DNA of 64,000 nucleotides from Pseudoduganella buxea (GTDB lineage Bacteria; Pseudomonadota; Gammaproteobacteria; Burkholderiales; Burkholderiaceae_D), in the NCBI RefSeq assembly GCF_009720835.1, contig NZ_WNKZ01000012.1:23595-87594 (forward strand). Reading direction: 5' to 3'. Positions 25,664 to 34,750 of this stretch are shown here, one piece after another. Under the pieces are notes generated by a model, which searched no databases, was not told the origin of the DNA, and was given only the letters and a program-made list of their open reading frames with translations. A program made the translations under genes and the position numbers. Each line of letters starts with the position of its first letter. The first letter of the stretch is position 1.

Positions 25664-26482
25664 ATGTCGCCAGCAGCAAAACAAATCTGCCTGATCGCCG
25701 CCCTGGCCTGGTGCGGCGGCGCGGTGGCGGGAACGCTGGCGAAGCCGGACGGCTGGCGCCTCGTCTGGTCCGACGAATTCGAGGTCGACGGCCTGCCCGA
25801 CCCCGCCAGATGGGACTATGACACCGGGCGCAACCGCGCCGGCTGGCATAACGGCGAATTGCAGTACTACGCCCGCGCCCGGCCGGAAAACAGCCGCGTG
25901 CAAGGCGGCAAGCTTCTCATCACGGCCCGGCGCGAAGCCTTGCGCGGGCAGCCCGACCATGGCGGGCAGGCCTATTCGTCGGCCCGCCTGCTCACGCGCG
26001 GCAAGGCCAGCTGGACCTACGGCTTCTTCGAGGTGCGGGCCCGGCTGCCCTGCGCTGGCGGCAGCTGGCCGGCCATCTGGATGCTGGGCACGCGCGGCAA
26101 GTGGCCGGCCGACGGCGAGATCGACATCATGGAACATGTGGGCCACAAGCCGGGCGAAATCCTCGGCAGCGTCTACACGGAGGCGAGCAACTGGCCGAAG
26201 GGTACGGGCAAGACCGACCGGATCGTTATGCCCGACGCCTGCGACGCGTTCCACGACTACCAGCTCAGCTGGACGAAGGAGCGCATCGTCATCGGCGTCG
26301 ATGGCCGCGCCTACGCCGAGCTGGTCAATCCGAAGGACGGCGACTACGCCAGCTGGCCGTTCGACAGTCCCCAGTACCTGCTGCTGAACCTGGCAGTGGG
26401 CGGCGACCTGGGCGGCGCGGTACAGGACGCCAGCCTGCCGTGGCGATTCGAAGTGGACTACGTGCGCGTGTACCAGCCTTAG
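25664..26482 (+). CDS. glycoside hydrolase family 16 protein (secreted)
   Basis: 272 residues from the ATG at 25664, with AAGGA upstream and a signal peptide ending near AVAG. The GH16 active-site motif EIDIME is complete, with Glu152 (nucleophile), Asp154 and Glu157 (acid/base). WPAIWMLG before it and FDSPQYLLLNLAVGG after it are typical. GH16 enzymes cleave beta-1,3/1,4-glucans, laminarin, agar or carrageenan; the motif here fits the laminarinase/lichenase side, but the substrate is not certain. It is the first gene next to the LacI repressor and has its operator. An in-frame ATG at 25619 overlaps that operator and is less likely. Confidence 0.9.
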   Translation: MSPAAKQICLIAALAWCGGAVAGTLAKPDGWRLVWSDEFEVDGLPDPARWDYDTGRNRAGWHNGELQYYARARPENSRVQGGKLLITARREALRGQPDHGGQAYSSARLLTRGKASWTYGFFEVRARLPCAGGSWPAIWMLGTRGKWPADGEIDIMEHVGHKPGEILGSVYTEASNWPKGTGKTDRIVMPDACDAFHDYQLSWTKERIVIGVDGRAYAELVNPKDGDYASWPFDSPQYLLLNLAVGGDLGGAVQDASLPWRFEVDYVRVYQP

Positions 26483-26537
26483 CCGCGCGGTTTTACAACA
26501 GCAACATTCCTTCTTCAAGCAAAGCAAGAATATTCCG

Positions 26538-26566
26538 TTGACAATTTTTTCGACGCTGCCTAAGAT
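26538..26566 (+). promoter_or_regulatory. sigma-70 promoter of the TonB receptor
   Basis: TTGACA (26538-26543), a 17-bp spacer and TAAGAT (26561-26566): a near-consensus promoter. The start site is predicted near 26573, about 125 nt before the receptor's ATG. The LacI-type operator follows at +9 to +22. Confidence 0.85.
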
Positions 26567-26580
26567 TTATCGAATTCGCA

Positions 26581-26594
26581 TGGAAACGTTTCCA
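26581..26594. promoter_or_regulatory. LacI-type operator before the TonB receptor
   Basis: TGGAAACGTTTCCA, a perfect 14-bp palindrome. It lies just downstream of the predicted start site, where a bound repressor would block transcription. It is 13/14 identical to the operator of the GH16 gene, tying both to the LacI regulator encoded at 24438-25463. Confidence 0.85.
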
Positions 26595-26697
26595 GTCACA
26601 TGAAAGGCCGAAGTTGGGCGGCGATGGGGGAGCAAACGCCTGCGGGCAGGCAGGCTGGGTAAGTGTCAAACAGACCGATAAGAACACAGGAGATGAA

Positions 26698-29600
26698 ATG
26701 CATTATCCCAAGGCAAAACAAAAATTGATCGCGCTGGCCGTGGCCAGTGCCTGCGCCACGGCGGCGTGGCCGGCACTGGCCCAGGAGCAGGCGGCCACTG
26801 CGGCCACCACCGCTGGCCAATCCACCAGCGCCGCCACCGGCGCGGGCGACGACCAGCCGGTGCAGTCCGTCGTCGTCACGGGCCTGCGCGCCAGCATGCA
26901 GTCCTCGCTGAACCTGAAGCGCAATTCCGACGGCGTGGTGGACGGCATCGTCGCCGAGGACATCGGCAAATTCCCCGATACCAACCTGGCCGAATCGCTG
27001 CAGCGCATTTCCGGCGTGTCGATCGACCGCTCCATCGGCGAAGGCTCGAAGATCACCGTGCGCGGCGTCGGCCCGGACTTCAACATGGTGCTGCTGAACG
27101 GGCGCCAGATGCCAACGTCGAACCTGGGCGACCTGAATGGCCGCGCCTTCGACTTCGCCAATCTGGCCTCGGAAGCGATCTCGCAGATCCAGGTCTATAA
27201 AACCAGCCGCGCCGACACGCCCACCGGCGGCATCGGCGCCACACTGAACGTGATGACGGCGCGTCCCCTGGATCGCCCCGGCTTCCAGGCCAGCGTGGGC
27301 GTCAAGGGCGTGTACGACAAGTCGTCCACCAACCTGCCGGGCGACGTGGAATCGGGCAAGCGCGTGACGCCGGAAATCTCCGGCATCTACAGCAATACCT
27401 TCAACGACAATATGTTCGGCATCGCCATCACGGGCAGCCACCAGGAGCGCAACCTGGGCTACAACACGGCCGCGGTATCGAGCGGCTGGAAGGGCCCGTT
27501 TCGCGGCGACGAGAACAATTGGGGCACCATCCCCCAGCCCGGCACGCCAGGTTCCGGGAACATCACCAACCGGCCCGGCGCCAGCGACATCTATTCCGTG
27601 CCGCAGAACCTGAACTACGCCTTCTCGGGCGTACAGCGCGAGCGCACCAACGGCCAGGTCACGTTCCAGTTCGCGCCCCGCAAGGACATCACGACCACCC
27701 TGGACTACACCTATTCGCAGAACAAGATCCACACGCGCCGGCAGGACCTGTCGGCCTGGTTCAACTTCGGCACGTCCGCCAGCAGCTGGACGGACGGGCC
27801 GGCGGCCGGCCCGCTGGTCTACACGGAATTCCTCCCCGCCGCGAACAGCGATATCGCCATGGGCGGTGCCGACTTCGCCACCAAGACGCAGAACAAGTCG
27901 CTGGGCTTCAACGCCGCCTGGAAGGTCAGCAAGGACCTGAAGCTCGAATTCGACACGCACCGCTCCACCGCCGAATCGATGGCGGACAGCCCGTGGGGCT
28001 CTGACAATGTGCTGGGCACCTCGTCCTTCAGCCGGGGCGACACGACGGCCGACTTCAGCCAGGACTTCCCCGTGCTGTCGATCCAGGGGGCGGACTTCAA
28101 CCGCGCACCCCAGCAGGTCACCGGTTCGGCCTTCCGCAACGGCTACATGAAGGGCGAAGTGGAGCAGACCCAATTCAAGGGCCGCCTGAAGCTGCTGGAG
28201 CGCTCGGAGCTGAACTTCGGCCTGTCCGCCACCAAGGTCGACAACCGCTCGGCCTTCTCGACCCAGCAGCGCGACACGTGGAGCGGCGCCACCAGCCCGG
28301 CCGACTACCCGCGCAGCGCCTGGCACGCCGAGACGGTACGCCAGTACTTCAACAAGATCGATGGTTCCGGCAACCCGAACCTGTTCAACAACTTCTACAC
28401 CTTCAACTTCGGCGAAGTGCGCCAGCTGGCCATCGACGCATCCGGTCGCCCGGACCTGTACTCCGTCAAGGACCATTGGGATACCGACCAGCGTACCGAG
28501 GAAAAGTCGAAGAGCCTGTACCTGCAGTTCAATACGGACTGGGATACGGCGCTGCCGATCCGCACGGCGCTGGGCCTGCGTTACGAAAAGACGGACGTCG
28601 TCTCCACCGCGCTGGTGCCCACCGCCACGTCGATCAGCTGGGTGTCGCAGAACGAGCTGCCGGTGCAGTTCGGCGCGCCCACCTTCACGACCTTGTCGGG
28701 CAAGTACCATAACCTGCTGCCCAGCCTCGACTCGGACATCGAACTGCGCGAGGACATGAAGCTGCGCCTGTCGTACGGCCAGACCATCGGCCGCCCCCGC
28801 TACGACCAGATCGCCGGCGGCACGGTGCTGAACAACCTGGCCCGCCTCGATGGCGGCACCGGCTCGCAGGGCAACCCGGCCCTGAAACCGGTCAAATCGA
28901 AGAATCTCGACCTGTCCTACGAGTGGTACTACGGCAAGCAGAACTTCTTCGCGCTGGGCTTCTTCAAGAAGAACCTGGACAATTACGCGGGCCAGTCGAA
29001 GATCGACGCCACGCCGTTCGACCTGCACACGCCGGTGGGCGGGCCGCTGTGGAACCTGGCGCTGGCGAACGGCTGCAGCAATGCCGACACCACCTGCATC
29101 CGTAACTACATCTTCCGCAACCACCCAACGGCGCCGGGTGTCACGCCGGGCAAACCCGACGCCTCCGGCAACGAAACCGGCACCATCGTCGGGCAGCCGG
29201 GCGACCCCATCGCCAAGTTCCAGATCACCACCTTCGCCAACCAGAAGAAGGCCGACCTGAAGGGCGCCGAGATCAATGTGCAGCACATGTTCGGCAACAG
29301 CGGCTTCGGCATTTCCGCCAACTACACCTATGTCGACTCGGGCCTGGGCTATAACAACGCCGGCATCGGCGAGCAGTTCGCGCTGGTGGGCATGTCCGAT
29401 TCGGCCAACGTGATCGGCATCTACGAGAACGACAAGTGGACCGTGCGGGCGGCCTACAACTGGCGCGACGAGTTCCTGGCGTCGACCTTCGATGCGGCCG
29501 GGCCGAACCCGATCTACACGGAAGCGTACGGCCAGTTCGACCTGTCCGTCGGCTACAACGTCACGCCGCAGCTGTCGGTACAGTTCGAGGGCATCAACGT

Positions 29601-29703
29601 CACCAACGAGACGTCACGCCAGCACGGCCGCACCAAGAGCCAGCTGGTGAACGCCACGCAGTCGGGACCGCGCTACATGTTGGGTCTGCGCTACAAGTTC
29701 TAA
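26698..29703 (+). CDS. TonB-dependent receptor (TIGR01782 type) of the carbohydrate locus
   Basis: 1001 residues. The second of two ATGs (26698) follows AGGAG at the right distance. The signal peptide ends in ALAQE. The plug contains the SVVVTGLRASMQSSLNLKRN segment, the EDIGKFPDTNLAESLQRISG motif and GVGPDFNMVLLNGRQMP, all marks of the Xanthomonas/Caulobacter-type receptors. The barrel ends RYMLGLRYKF. These proteins import oligosaccharides across the outer membrane. Together with the GH16 enzyme and LacI gene this is a carbohydrate-utilisation locus. A strong terminator separates it from the halogenase genes. Confidence 0.95.
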   Translation: MHYPKAKQKLIALAVASACATAAWPALAQEQAATAATTAGQSTSAATGAGDDQPVQSVVVTGLRASMQSSLNLKRNSDGVVDGIVAEDIGKFPDTNLAESLQRISGVSIDRSIGEGSKITVRGVGPDFNMVLLNGRQMPTSNLGDLNGRAFDFANLASEAISQIQVYKTSRADTPTGGIGATLNVMTARPLDRPGFQASVGVKGVYDKSSTNLPGDVESGKRVTPEISGIYSNTFNDNMFGIAITGSHQERNLGYNTAAVSSGWKGPFRGDENNWGTIPQPGTPGSGNITNRPGASDIYSVPQNLNYAFSGVQRERTNGQVTFQFAPRKDITTTLDYTYSQNKIHTRRQDLSAWFNFGTSASSWTDGPAAGPLVYTEFLPAANSDIAMGGADFATKTQNKSLGFNAAWKVSKDLKLEFDTHRSTAESMADSPWGSDNVLGTSSFSRGDTTADFSQDFPVLSIQGADFNRAPQQVTGSAFRNGYMKGEVEQTQFKGRLKLLERSELNFGLSATKVDNRSAFSTQQRDTWSGATSPADYPRSAWHAETVRQYFNKIDGSGNPNLFNNFYTFNFGEVRQLAIDASGRPDLYSVKDHWDTDQRTEEKSKSLYLQFNTDWDTALPIRTALGLRYEKTDVVSTALVPTATSISWVSQNELPVQFGAPTFTTLSGKYHNLLPSLDSDIELREDMKLRLSYGQTIGRPRYDQIAGGTVLNNLARLDGGTGSQGNPALKPVKSKNLDLSYEWYYGKQNFFALGFFKKNLDNYAGQSKIDATPFDLHTPVGGPLWNLALANGCSNADTTCIRNYIFRNHPTAPGVTPGKPDASGNETGTIVGQPGDPIAKFQITTFANQKKADLKGAEINVQHMFGNSGFGISANYTYVDSGLGYNNAGIGEQFALVGMSDSANVIGIYENDKWTVRAAYNWRDEFLASTFDAAGPNPIYTEAYGQFDLSVGYNVTPQLSVQFEGINVTNETSRQHGRTKSQLVNATQSGPRYMLGLRYKF

Positions 29704-29721
29704 GTCCACCTCCTGGTGACC

Positions 29722-29755
29722 GGGGCCGGTTCCTGCGAACCGGCCCCAGCTTTTT
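29722..29755 (+). terminator. Rho-independent terminator after the TonB receptor
   Basis: An 11-bp perfect stem, GGGGCCGGTTC (29722-29732) / GAACCGGCCCC (29737-29747), with a CTGC loop and TTTTT at 29751-29755. It should uncouple the halogenase genes from the receptor unless read-through occurs. Confidence 0.9.
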
Positions 29756-29811
29756 GCTTGTCCAATTAGTTTTTCGGTTAAACTTTTAGACACATCCCTC
29801 AGGAATAATGT

Positions 29812-31377
29812 ATGTCCCAACCGGTTCGGCATATCGTGATCGTCGGTGGTGGTTCGGCCGGCTGGCTGGCGGCGGGCATTATCGCGGCCGACCACCAGGC
29901 CCACGCGAACGCGGGGTTGAAGGTGACGCTGATCGAATCGCCCGACGTGGCGCCGATCGGTGTCGGCGAAGGCACCTGGCCCACCATGCGCGACACGCTG
30001 GCCCGCATCGGCGTGACGGAAACGGCCTTCTTCCGCGAATGCGACGCTGCCTTCAAGCAGGGCTCGCGTTTCAACGGCTGGCGCGGCAGCGGCGGCGACG
30101 ATTACTATTTCCACCCATTCGTGCTGCCGCAAGGGTATGGCGACGCCGACCTGGCCGGCCCCTGGCGCGAGCGCTACCCCCACGTGCCGTTCGCGGACCT
30201 GGTCAGCTTCCAGCCGCACCTGTGCGTGGCCGGGCGCGCGCCGAAGCAGGCCGCGACGCCCGAATACGCGGCCGTGGCCAACTACGGCTACCACCTCGAT
30301 GCCGGCAAATTCGGCACCTTCCTGAAAAAACACTGCCTGGAGCGGCTCGGGGTGCACTACGTGCCCGATCACGTCACCGGCATCGCGTCGCACGAGAACG
30401 GCGACATCGCCGCGCTGCAGACGAAGACCCACGGCCCGCTGGCGGGCGACCTGTTCATCGACTGCACGGGCATGCAGTCGCTGCTGCTGGGCCGGCACTT
30501 CCGCGTCCCCCTTATCCCGCAAAAGCACGTGCTGTTCAACGACAGCGCGCTGGCCGTACAGGTGCCCTACCCGGCCGACGACAGCCCGATCGCCTCGCAA
30601 ACCACGTCCACGGCCCAGCGGGCCGGCTGGATCTGGGATATCGGCCTGCCGACCCGGCGCGGCATCGGCCATGTATATTCGTCCGCCCACACGAGCGATG
30701 AGCAGGCCGAAGCCGACCTGCGCGCTTATATTGGTAACTGCGTCGGCCACTGCGTGGAAGGGGGCAGCGGCCAGCCTGATATTCCCCAGCCGCGCAAGCT
30801 GACCTTCGAGCCGGGCTACCGGCAGCAGTTTTGGCACCGCAACTGCGTCGCCATCGGCCTGTCCGCCGGCTTCATCGAGCCACTGGAAGCATCGGCGCTG
30901 GCGCTGGTGGAGCTGTCGGCGGCGATGGTCAGCGACGAGATGCCGGCCACGCGCGCGGCCATGGACATCGTCGCGGCCCGCTTCAACGACGCGTTCACGT
31001 ACCGCTGGGAGCGCGTCATCGAGTTCCTCAAGCTGCACTATGTGCTGAGCGCGCGCGACGGCGCCTACTGGGAAGACAACCGGCGCGATGAGACGGTGCC
31101 GGCGCGCCTGCGCGAGCTGCTGACCTTGTGGCGGCACCGGCCGCCGTCGCGCCTGGACTTTAACCGCATCGAGGAAGTGTTCCCGTCGGCCAGCTGGCAG
31201 TACGTGCTGTACGGGATGGGCTTCCTGCCAGAAAGCGGCGGCACGCGCCGCGCCGGCGTGGCGGCCGAACCGTTCTACCGCGAGGCGGCCGACCTGACGC
31301 GCCGCATGCTGGGCGCGCTGCCGTCGAACCGCGAACTGATCGAGCATATCCGCAGGCACGGCCTGCAAAAAATCTAA
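29812..31377 (+). CDS. flavin-dependent tryptophan halogenase family protein (1)
   Basis: 521 residues. The FAD motif VGGGSAGW is near the N-terminus, and GVGEGTWPT at about residues 50-58 follows. Lys82 in FKQGSRFNGW matches the catalytic Lys79 of PrnA by position, and FIEPLEASAL carries the conserved Glu. The signature WxWxIP reads WIWDIG here, with Gly in place of the Pro. The family needs reduced FAD and halogenates indoles or other aromatic groups. In loci such as this one the substrate is unknown. It is first of four genes spaced 0-34 bp apart. Confidence 0.85.
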   Translation: MSQPVRHIVIVGGGSAGWLAAGIIAADHQAHANAGLKVTLIESPDVAPIGVGEGTWPTMRDTLARIGVTETAFFRECDAAFKQGSRFNGWRGSGGDDYYFHPFVLPQGYGDADLAGPWRERYPHVPFADLVSFQPHLCVAGRAPKQAATPEYAAVANYGYHLDAGKFGTFLKKHCLERLGVHYVPDHVTGIASHENGDIAALQTKTHGPLAGDLFIDCTGMQSLLLGRHFRVPLIPQKHVLFNDSALAVQVPYPADDSPIASQTTSTAQRAGWIWDIGLPTRRGIGHVYSSAHTSDEQAEADLRAYIGNCVGHCVEGGSGQPDIPQPRKLTFEPGYRQQFWHRNCVAIGLSAGFIEPLEASALALVELSAAMVSDEMPATRAAMDIVAARFNDAFTYRWERVIEFLKLHYVLSARDGAYWEDNRRDETVPARLRELLTLWRHRPPSRLDFNRIEEVFPSASWQYVLYGMGFLPESGGTRRAGVAAEPFYREAADLTRRMLGALPSNRELIEHIRRHGLQKI

Positions 31378-31394
31378 AACAACGAAGAGACACC

Positions 31395-32114
31395 ATGCCC
31401 AATCCCGTCATGCTGAACAACGTCCACCACAAGGACCTGCGCGTCGTCACGCGCCGCGCCGCCGCCTATGGCGACGACGTGATGTTCGCCACCACCTTCC
31501 CCGCCGAGTTCCGCACCTTGCAGGGCTATTACCCCATCGTGTTCCGCAAGACGGACGACGCGGTGTCGTTCGAGCCGGTGGCGCTGTTCGGCTTCTACGA
31601 GGGCGAAAACCTGTTCCTGAACGAGGCCGGCTGGGATGCGGCCGAGGTGCCCCTGATGATCGAGCGCCAGCCCTTCCTGATCGGCCGCAACGGCGAGGAG
31701 CTGACGGTGCACGTGGACCTGGAGCACCCGCGTGTCGCCGCCGCCGATGATACCAACAGCGAAGCGGCCTTTCTGCCGCACGGCGGCGTGTCCGACTACC
31801 TCGAGCGCATCAACTCCGTGCTGCTGACGATCCACCAGGGCCTGCAGGCGGTGCCCGGCTTCGTCAAGGCGCTGCTGGAGCACGAGCTGCTCGAATCGTT
31901 CGTCTTCGATATCGAACTCGATGACGGCTCGCAGAACCGCCTGGCCGGCTTCTATACGATCCACGAGGAGCGCCTGGCCGCGCTGGACGGTGCCGCGCTG
32001 GCCCGGCTGCACGCTGCCGGCCACCTGCAGGCGATCTACATGGTCGTGGCGTCGCTGACGCAGTTCCGCCCGCTGATCGCGCGGAAAAACCTGGCCCATG
32101 CTGCCGGTCGCTGA
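31395..32114 (+). CDS. SapC family protein
   Basis: 239 residues. The N-terminal VMLNNVHHKDLRVVTRR and the FYEGENLFLNEAGWDA region are characteristic of the SapC family found beside TonB receptors in Xanthomonas and Caulobacter relatives. It has no signal peptide and is probably cytoplasmic. Its function is not established; the name comes from an S-layer-related protein, and no S-layer gene is here. It starts 17 bp after the first halogenase gene and overlaps the cupin gene by 17 bp. Confidence 0.85.
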   Translation: MPNPVMLNNVHHKDLRVVTRRAAAYGDDVMFATTFPAEFRTLQGYYPIVFRKTDDAVSFEPVALFGFYEGENLFLNEAGWDAAEVPLMIERQPFLIGRNGEELTVHVDLEHPRVAAADDTNSEAAFLPHGGVSDYLERINSVLLTIHQGLQAVPGFVKALLEHELLESFVFDIELDDGSQNRLAGFYTIHEERLAALDGAALARLHAAGHLQAIYMVVASLTQFRPLIARKNLAHAAGR

Positions 32115-33099
32115 GCTGCGCGGCGTCGGGCCCGATGGTCTGACGGCGCGCATCCTGGAATCGACCCAGCCGCTGATCCTGCGCGGCCTGGTGGACCGGT
32201 GGCCGCTGGTGCAGGCGGCGCGCACGTCGCAGCAGGCGGCCGATGCCTACCTGCGCCGCTTCTACCAGGGCGCGAACGTGGTGGCCATGCTGGGCCGCCC
32301 GGACATCGACGGCCGCTTCTTCTACAACGAGGACCTGTCCGGCTTTAATTTCTTCCCCGCCAACGTGCGCCTGGACGGCGTGCTGGAGGAACTGGAAGAC
32401 CACCGCGACGACGAGCGCCCGCCGGCGATCTATGTCGGCTCCACCGCCATCGATGCCTGCCTGCCCGGCTTTCGCGGCGAGAACGACGTCGACCTTCAGG
32501 GCCGCGACGCGCTGGCCAGCATCTGGATCGGCAACCGCACCCGCATCGCCGCCCACTACGACCTGCCGGACAACCTGGCCTGCGTGGCCGCGGGAAGGCG
32601 CCGCTTCACCTTGTTCCCGCCGGAGCAGGTGGCCAACCTGTATGTGGGCCCGCTCGACTTCACGCCGGCCGGCCAGGCCATCAGCCTGGTCGACTTCCGC
32701 CAGCCCGACCTGGCGCGCTTTCCCCGCTTCGCCGAGGCGCAGGAGCACGGCCAGGTGGCCGAGCTGGAAGCAGGCGACGCCCTGTTCATCCCCAGCACGT
32801 GGTGGCACCACGTGGAGGCGCTGGACCGTTTCAATGTGCTGGTCAATTACTGGTGGCGCCAGTCGCCCGGCTACATGGACACGCCGACGAACGCGCTGAT
32901 GCACGCCATCATGACGGTGCGCGACCTGCCGCCGGCCCAGCGCGATGCCTGGCGCGCGCTGTTCGACCATTACGTGTTCGACCAGGACGAACAGACGGCC
33001 GCCCATATCCCGCCGGCGGCGCGCCGGGTACTGGCGCCGCTGGACGCCGATGCCACGCGCGCGCTGCGCGCCCAGCTGCTCAAGCGGATGAACCGCTGA
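32098..33099 (+). CDS. cupin-like (JmjC/cupin_8) protein
   Basis: 333 residues. The Fe(II) motif is seen in HYDLPDN (His and Asp at about 158-160), with a second His in WWHHVEALDRFN near 238. This gives the double-stranded beta-helix of Fe(II)/2-oxoglutarate-type oxygenases. RFFYNEDLSGFNFFPANV is typical of the cupin-like group tied to tryptophan halogenase clusters. The substrate is unknown. The start lies inside the SapC gene, in a different frame, with tight coupling. Confidence 0.85.
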   Translation: MLPVAELRGVGPDGLTARILESTQPLILRGLVDRWPLVQAARTSQQAADAYLRRFYQGANVVAMLGRPDIDGRFFYNEDLSGFNFFPANVRLDGVLEELEDHRDDERPPAIYVGSTAIDACLPGFRGENDVDLQGRDALASIWIGNRTRIAAHYDLPDNLACVAAGRRRFTLFPPEQVANLYVGPLDFTPAGQAISLVDFRQPDLARFPRFAEAQEHGQVAELEAGDALFIPSTWWHHVEALDRFNVLVNYWWRQSPGYMDTPTNALMHAIMTVRDLPPAQRDAWRALFDHYVFDQDEQTAAHIPPAARRVLAPLDADATRALRAQLLKRMNR

Positions 33100-33133
33100 C
33101 CCGACAACATCACAAAAAAGCAGGAGACAAACC

Positions 33134-34636
33134 GTGGAACAAGCCAGACAAAAACGCCCGATCAGGAAGGTCGTCATCGCCGGTGGCGGCACGGCCGGCT
33201 GGATGGTGGCGGCCGGCCTGTCGAAGTCGCTGGGCCGGCGCCTCGACATCAAGCTGATCGAGTCCGATGAAATCGGTACCGTCGGCGTGGGCGAGGCCAC
33301 CATCCCGACCTTGATGAATTTCCACCACCTGATGGAAATCGACGAGCGCGAGTTCATGGCCGAAACGATGGCCACCTTCAAGCTGGGCATCAGCTTCGAG
33401 AACTGGCGCGACGTCGGGCTGGATTACATCCACTCCTTCGGCACCACCGGCACGGACCACTGGACGGCCGGCTTCCAGCACTTCTGGCACAAGGGCCGCG
33501 AACGGGGCGTGGCCGGCGACTACGGCGACTACTGCCTGGAGCTGAAAGCTTCCCTGCAAAGCCGCTTCGCCCACCTGCCGCAGAACGGCATGAATTACGC
33601 CTATCACATGGACGCGGGACGCTACGCCAGGTTCCTGCGCAAGTTCAGCGAACGCTTCGGCGTCGAGCGGGTCGAGGGCAAGATCGCCGAAGTGAGGAAA
33701 GACCTGATCAGCGGCGATATCCGCGCATTGCGACTGGACTCCGGCGTCGAACTGGAAGGCGATCTGTTCATCGACTGCACGGGCTTTCGCGCCCTGCTGA
33801 TCGGCGAGACCATGGGTGTCGGCTATGAAGACTGGTCGCACTGGCTGTTCAACGACAGTGCCGTGGCGCTGCAGACGAAATCCGTGGGCGACGCCATTCC
33901 GCTGACGCGTTCCATCGGCCGCGAGGCCGGCTGGCAGTGGCGCATCCCGCTGCAACACCGGGTCGGCAATGGCCTGGTGTATTCGAGCCGGTATACCGAC
34001 GACGAAGCGGCCCTTGCCACCTTGCAGGCCAATGTCGAGGGCGAAGCCTTGACGCAGCCGCGCGTGCTGCGCTTCAAGCCGGGCCAGCGGCACCAGACGT
34101 GGAAGGGCAACTGCATCGCCATCGGCCTGGCCAGCGGCTTCCTGGAACCGATCGAATCGACCAGCATCCACCTGATCCAGCGCGGCATCATCCGCCTGAT
34201 GCAGATGTTTCCCAGCGACGGCATCAGCCAGGCCGACATCGACGAATACAATGCCCAGGCCCAGGCGGAGATCCACCACATCCGCGATTTCATCATCCTG
34301 CACTACAAGGTCACCGACCGCCGCGACACGCCGTATTGGCGCGATGCGGCCGGCATGAAGGTGCCTGCCTCGCTGCAGCACCGCATCGACCTGTTCCGCG
34401 AAACGGGCCGGGTGTTCCGCGTGCCGAACGAACTGTTCGCGGAGAACTCGTGGATCCAGGTGATGCTGGGCCAGGGCATCCTGCCGGCGCAGCACCACCA
34501 GACGGCCGACCTGATGGGCGACGAGGAACTGGCCCACTTCCTGGGCGGGATCAGCGGCGCCATCGACCGCACGGTGGCGCAGCTGCCGTCGCACCAGCAG
34601 TATGTGCAGCAGTACTGCGCCGGCACGGGCTGGTAG
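33134..34636 (+). CDS. flavin-dependent tryptophan halogenase family protein (2)
   Basis: 500 residues, GTG start with CAGGAG 7 nt upstream. FAD motif IAGGGTAGW (about 15-23), GVGEATIPT, Lys83 in FKLGISFENW matching PrnA Lys79, the WxWxIP signature complete as WQWRIP (267-272), and EPIESTSIHL with the conserved Glu. All hallmarks of a working flavin halogenase are present. It is the last gene of the four-gene unit. Its similarity to the first halogenase is distant, so they may act on different positions or substrates, or one may have changed chemistry. Confidence 0.88.
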   Translation: MEQARQKRPIRKVVIAGGGTAGWMVAAGLSKSLGRRLDIKLIESDEIGTVGVGEATIPTLMNFHHLMEIDEREFMAETMATFKLGISFENWRDVGLDYIHSFGTTGTDHWTAGFQHFWHKGRERGVAGDYGDYCLELKASLQSRFAHLPQNGMNYAYHMDAGRYARFLRKFSERFGVERVEGKIAEVRKDLISGDIRALRLDSGVELEGDLFIDCTGFRALLIGETMGVGYEDWSHWLFNDSAVALQTKSVGDAIPLTRSIGREAGWQWRIPLQHRVGNGLVYSSRYTDDEAALATLQANVEGEALTQPRVLRFKPGQRHQTWKGNCIAIGLASGFLEPIESTSIHLIQRGIIRLMQMFPSDGISQADIDEYNAQAQAEIHHIRDFIILHYKVTDRRDTPYWRDAAGMKVPASLQHRIDLFRETGRVFRVPNELFAENSWIQVMLGQGILPAQHHQTADLMGDEELAHFLGGISGAIDRTVAQLPSHQQYVQQYCAGTGW

Positions 34637-34750
34637 CGGCAGGGACGGCCTGGCATCGCGCCGGCTCGCCCTTTGCGTGCCGGCGTGACAATCGGTGAGT
34701 CTTTTGTGCCCGCGCATCGGGTATAAACAAGGTTTTTTCGGAGCTCAACC

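Noticed and set aside
26596..29286. An 896-codon open frame antisense to the TonB receptor
   Set aside because: No known domain and no ribosome site; the receptor on the other strand explains the region.
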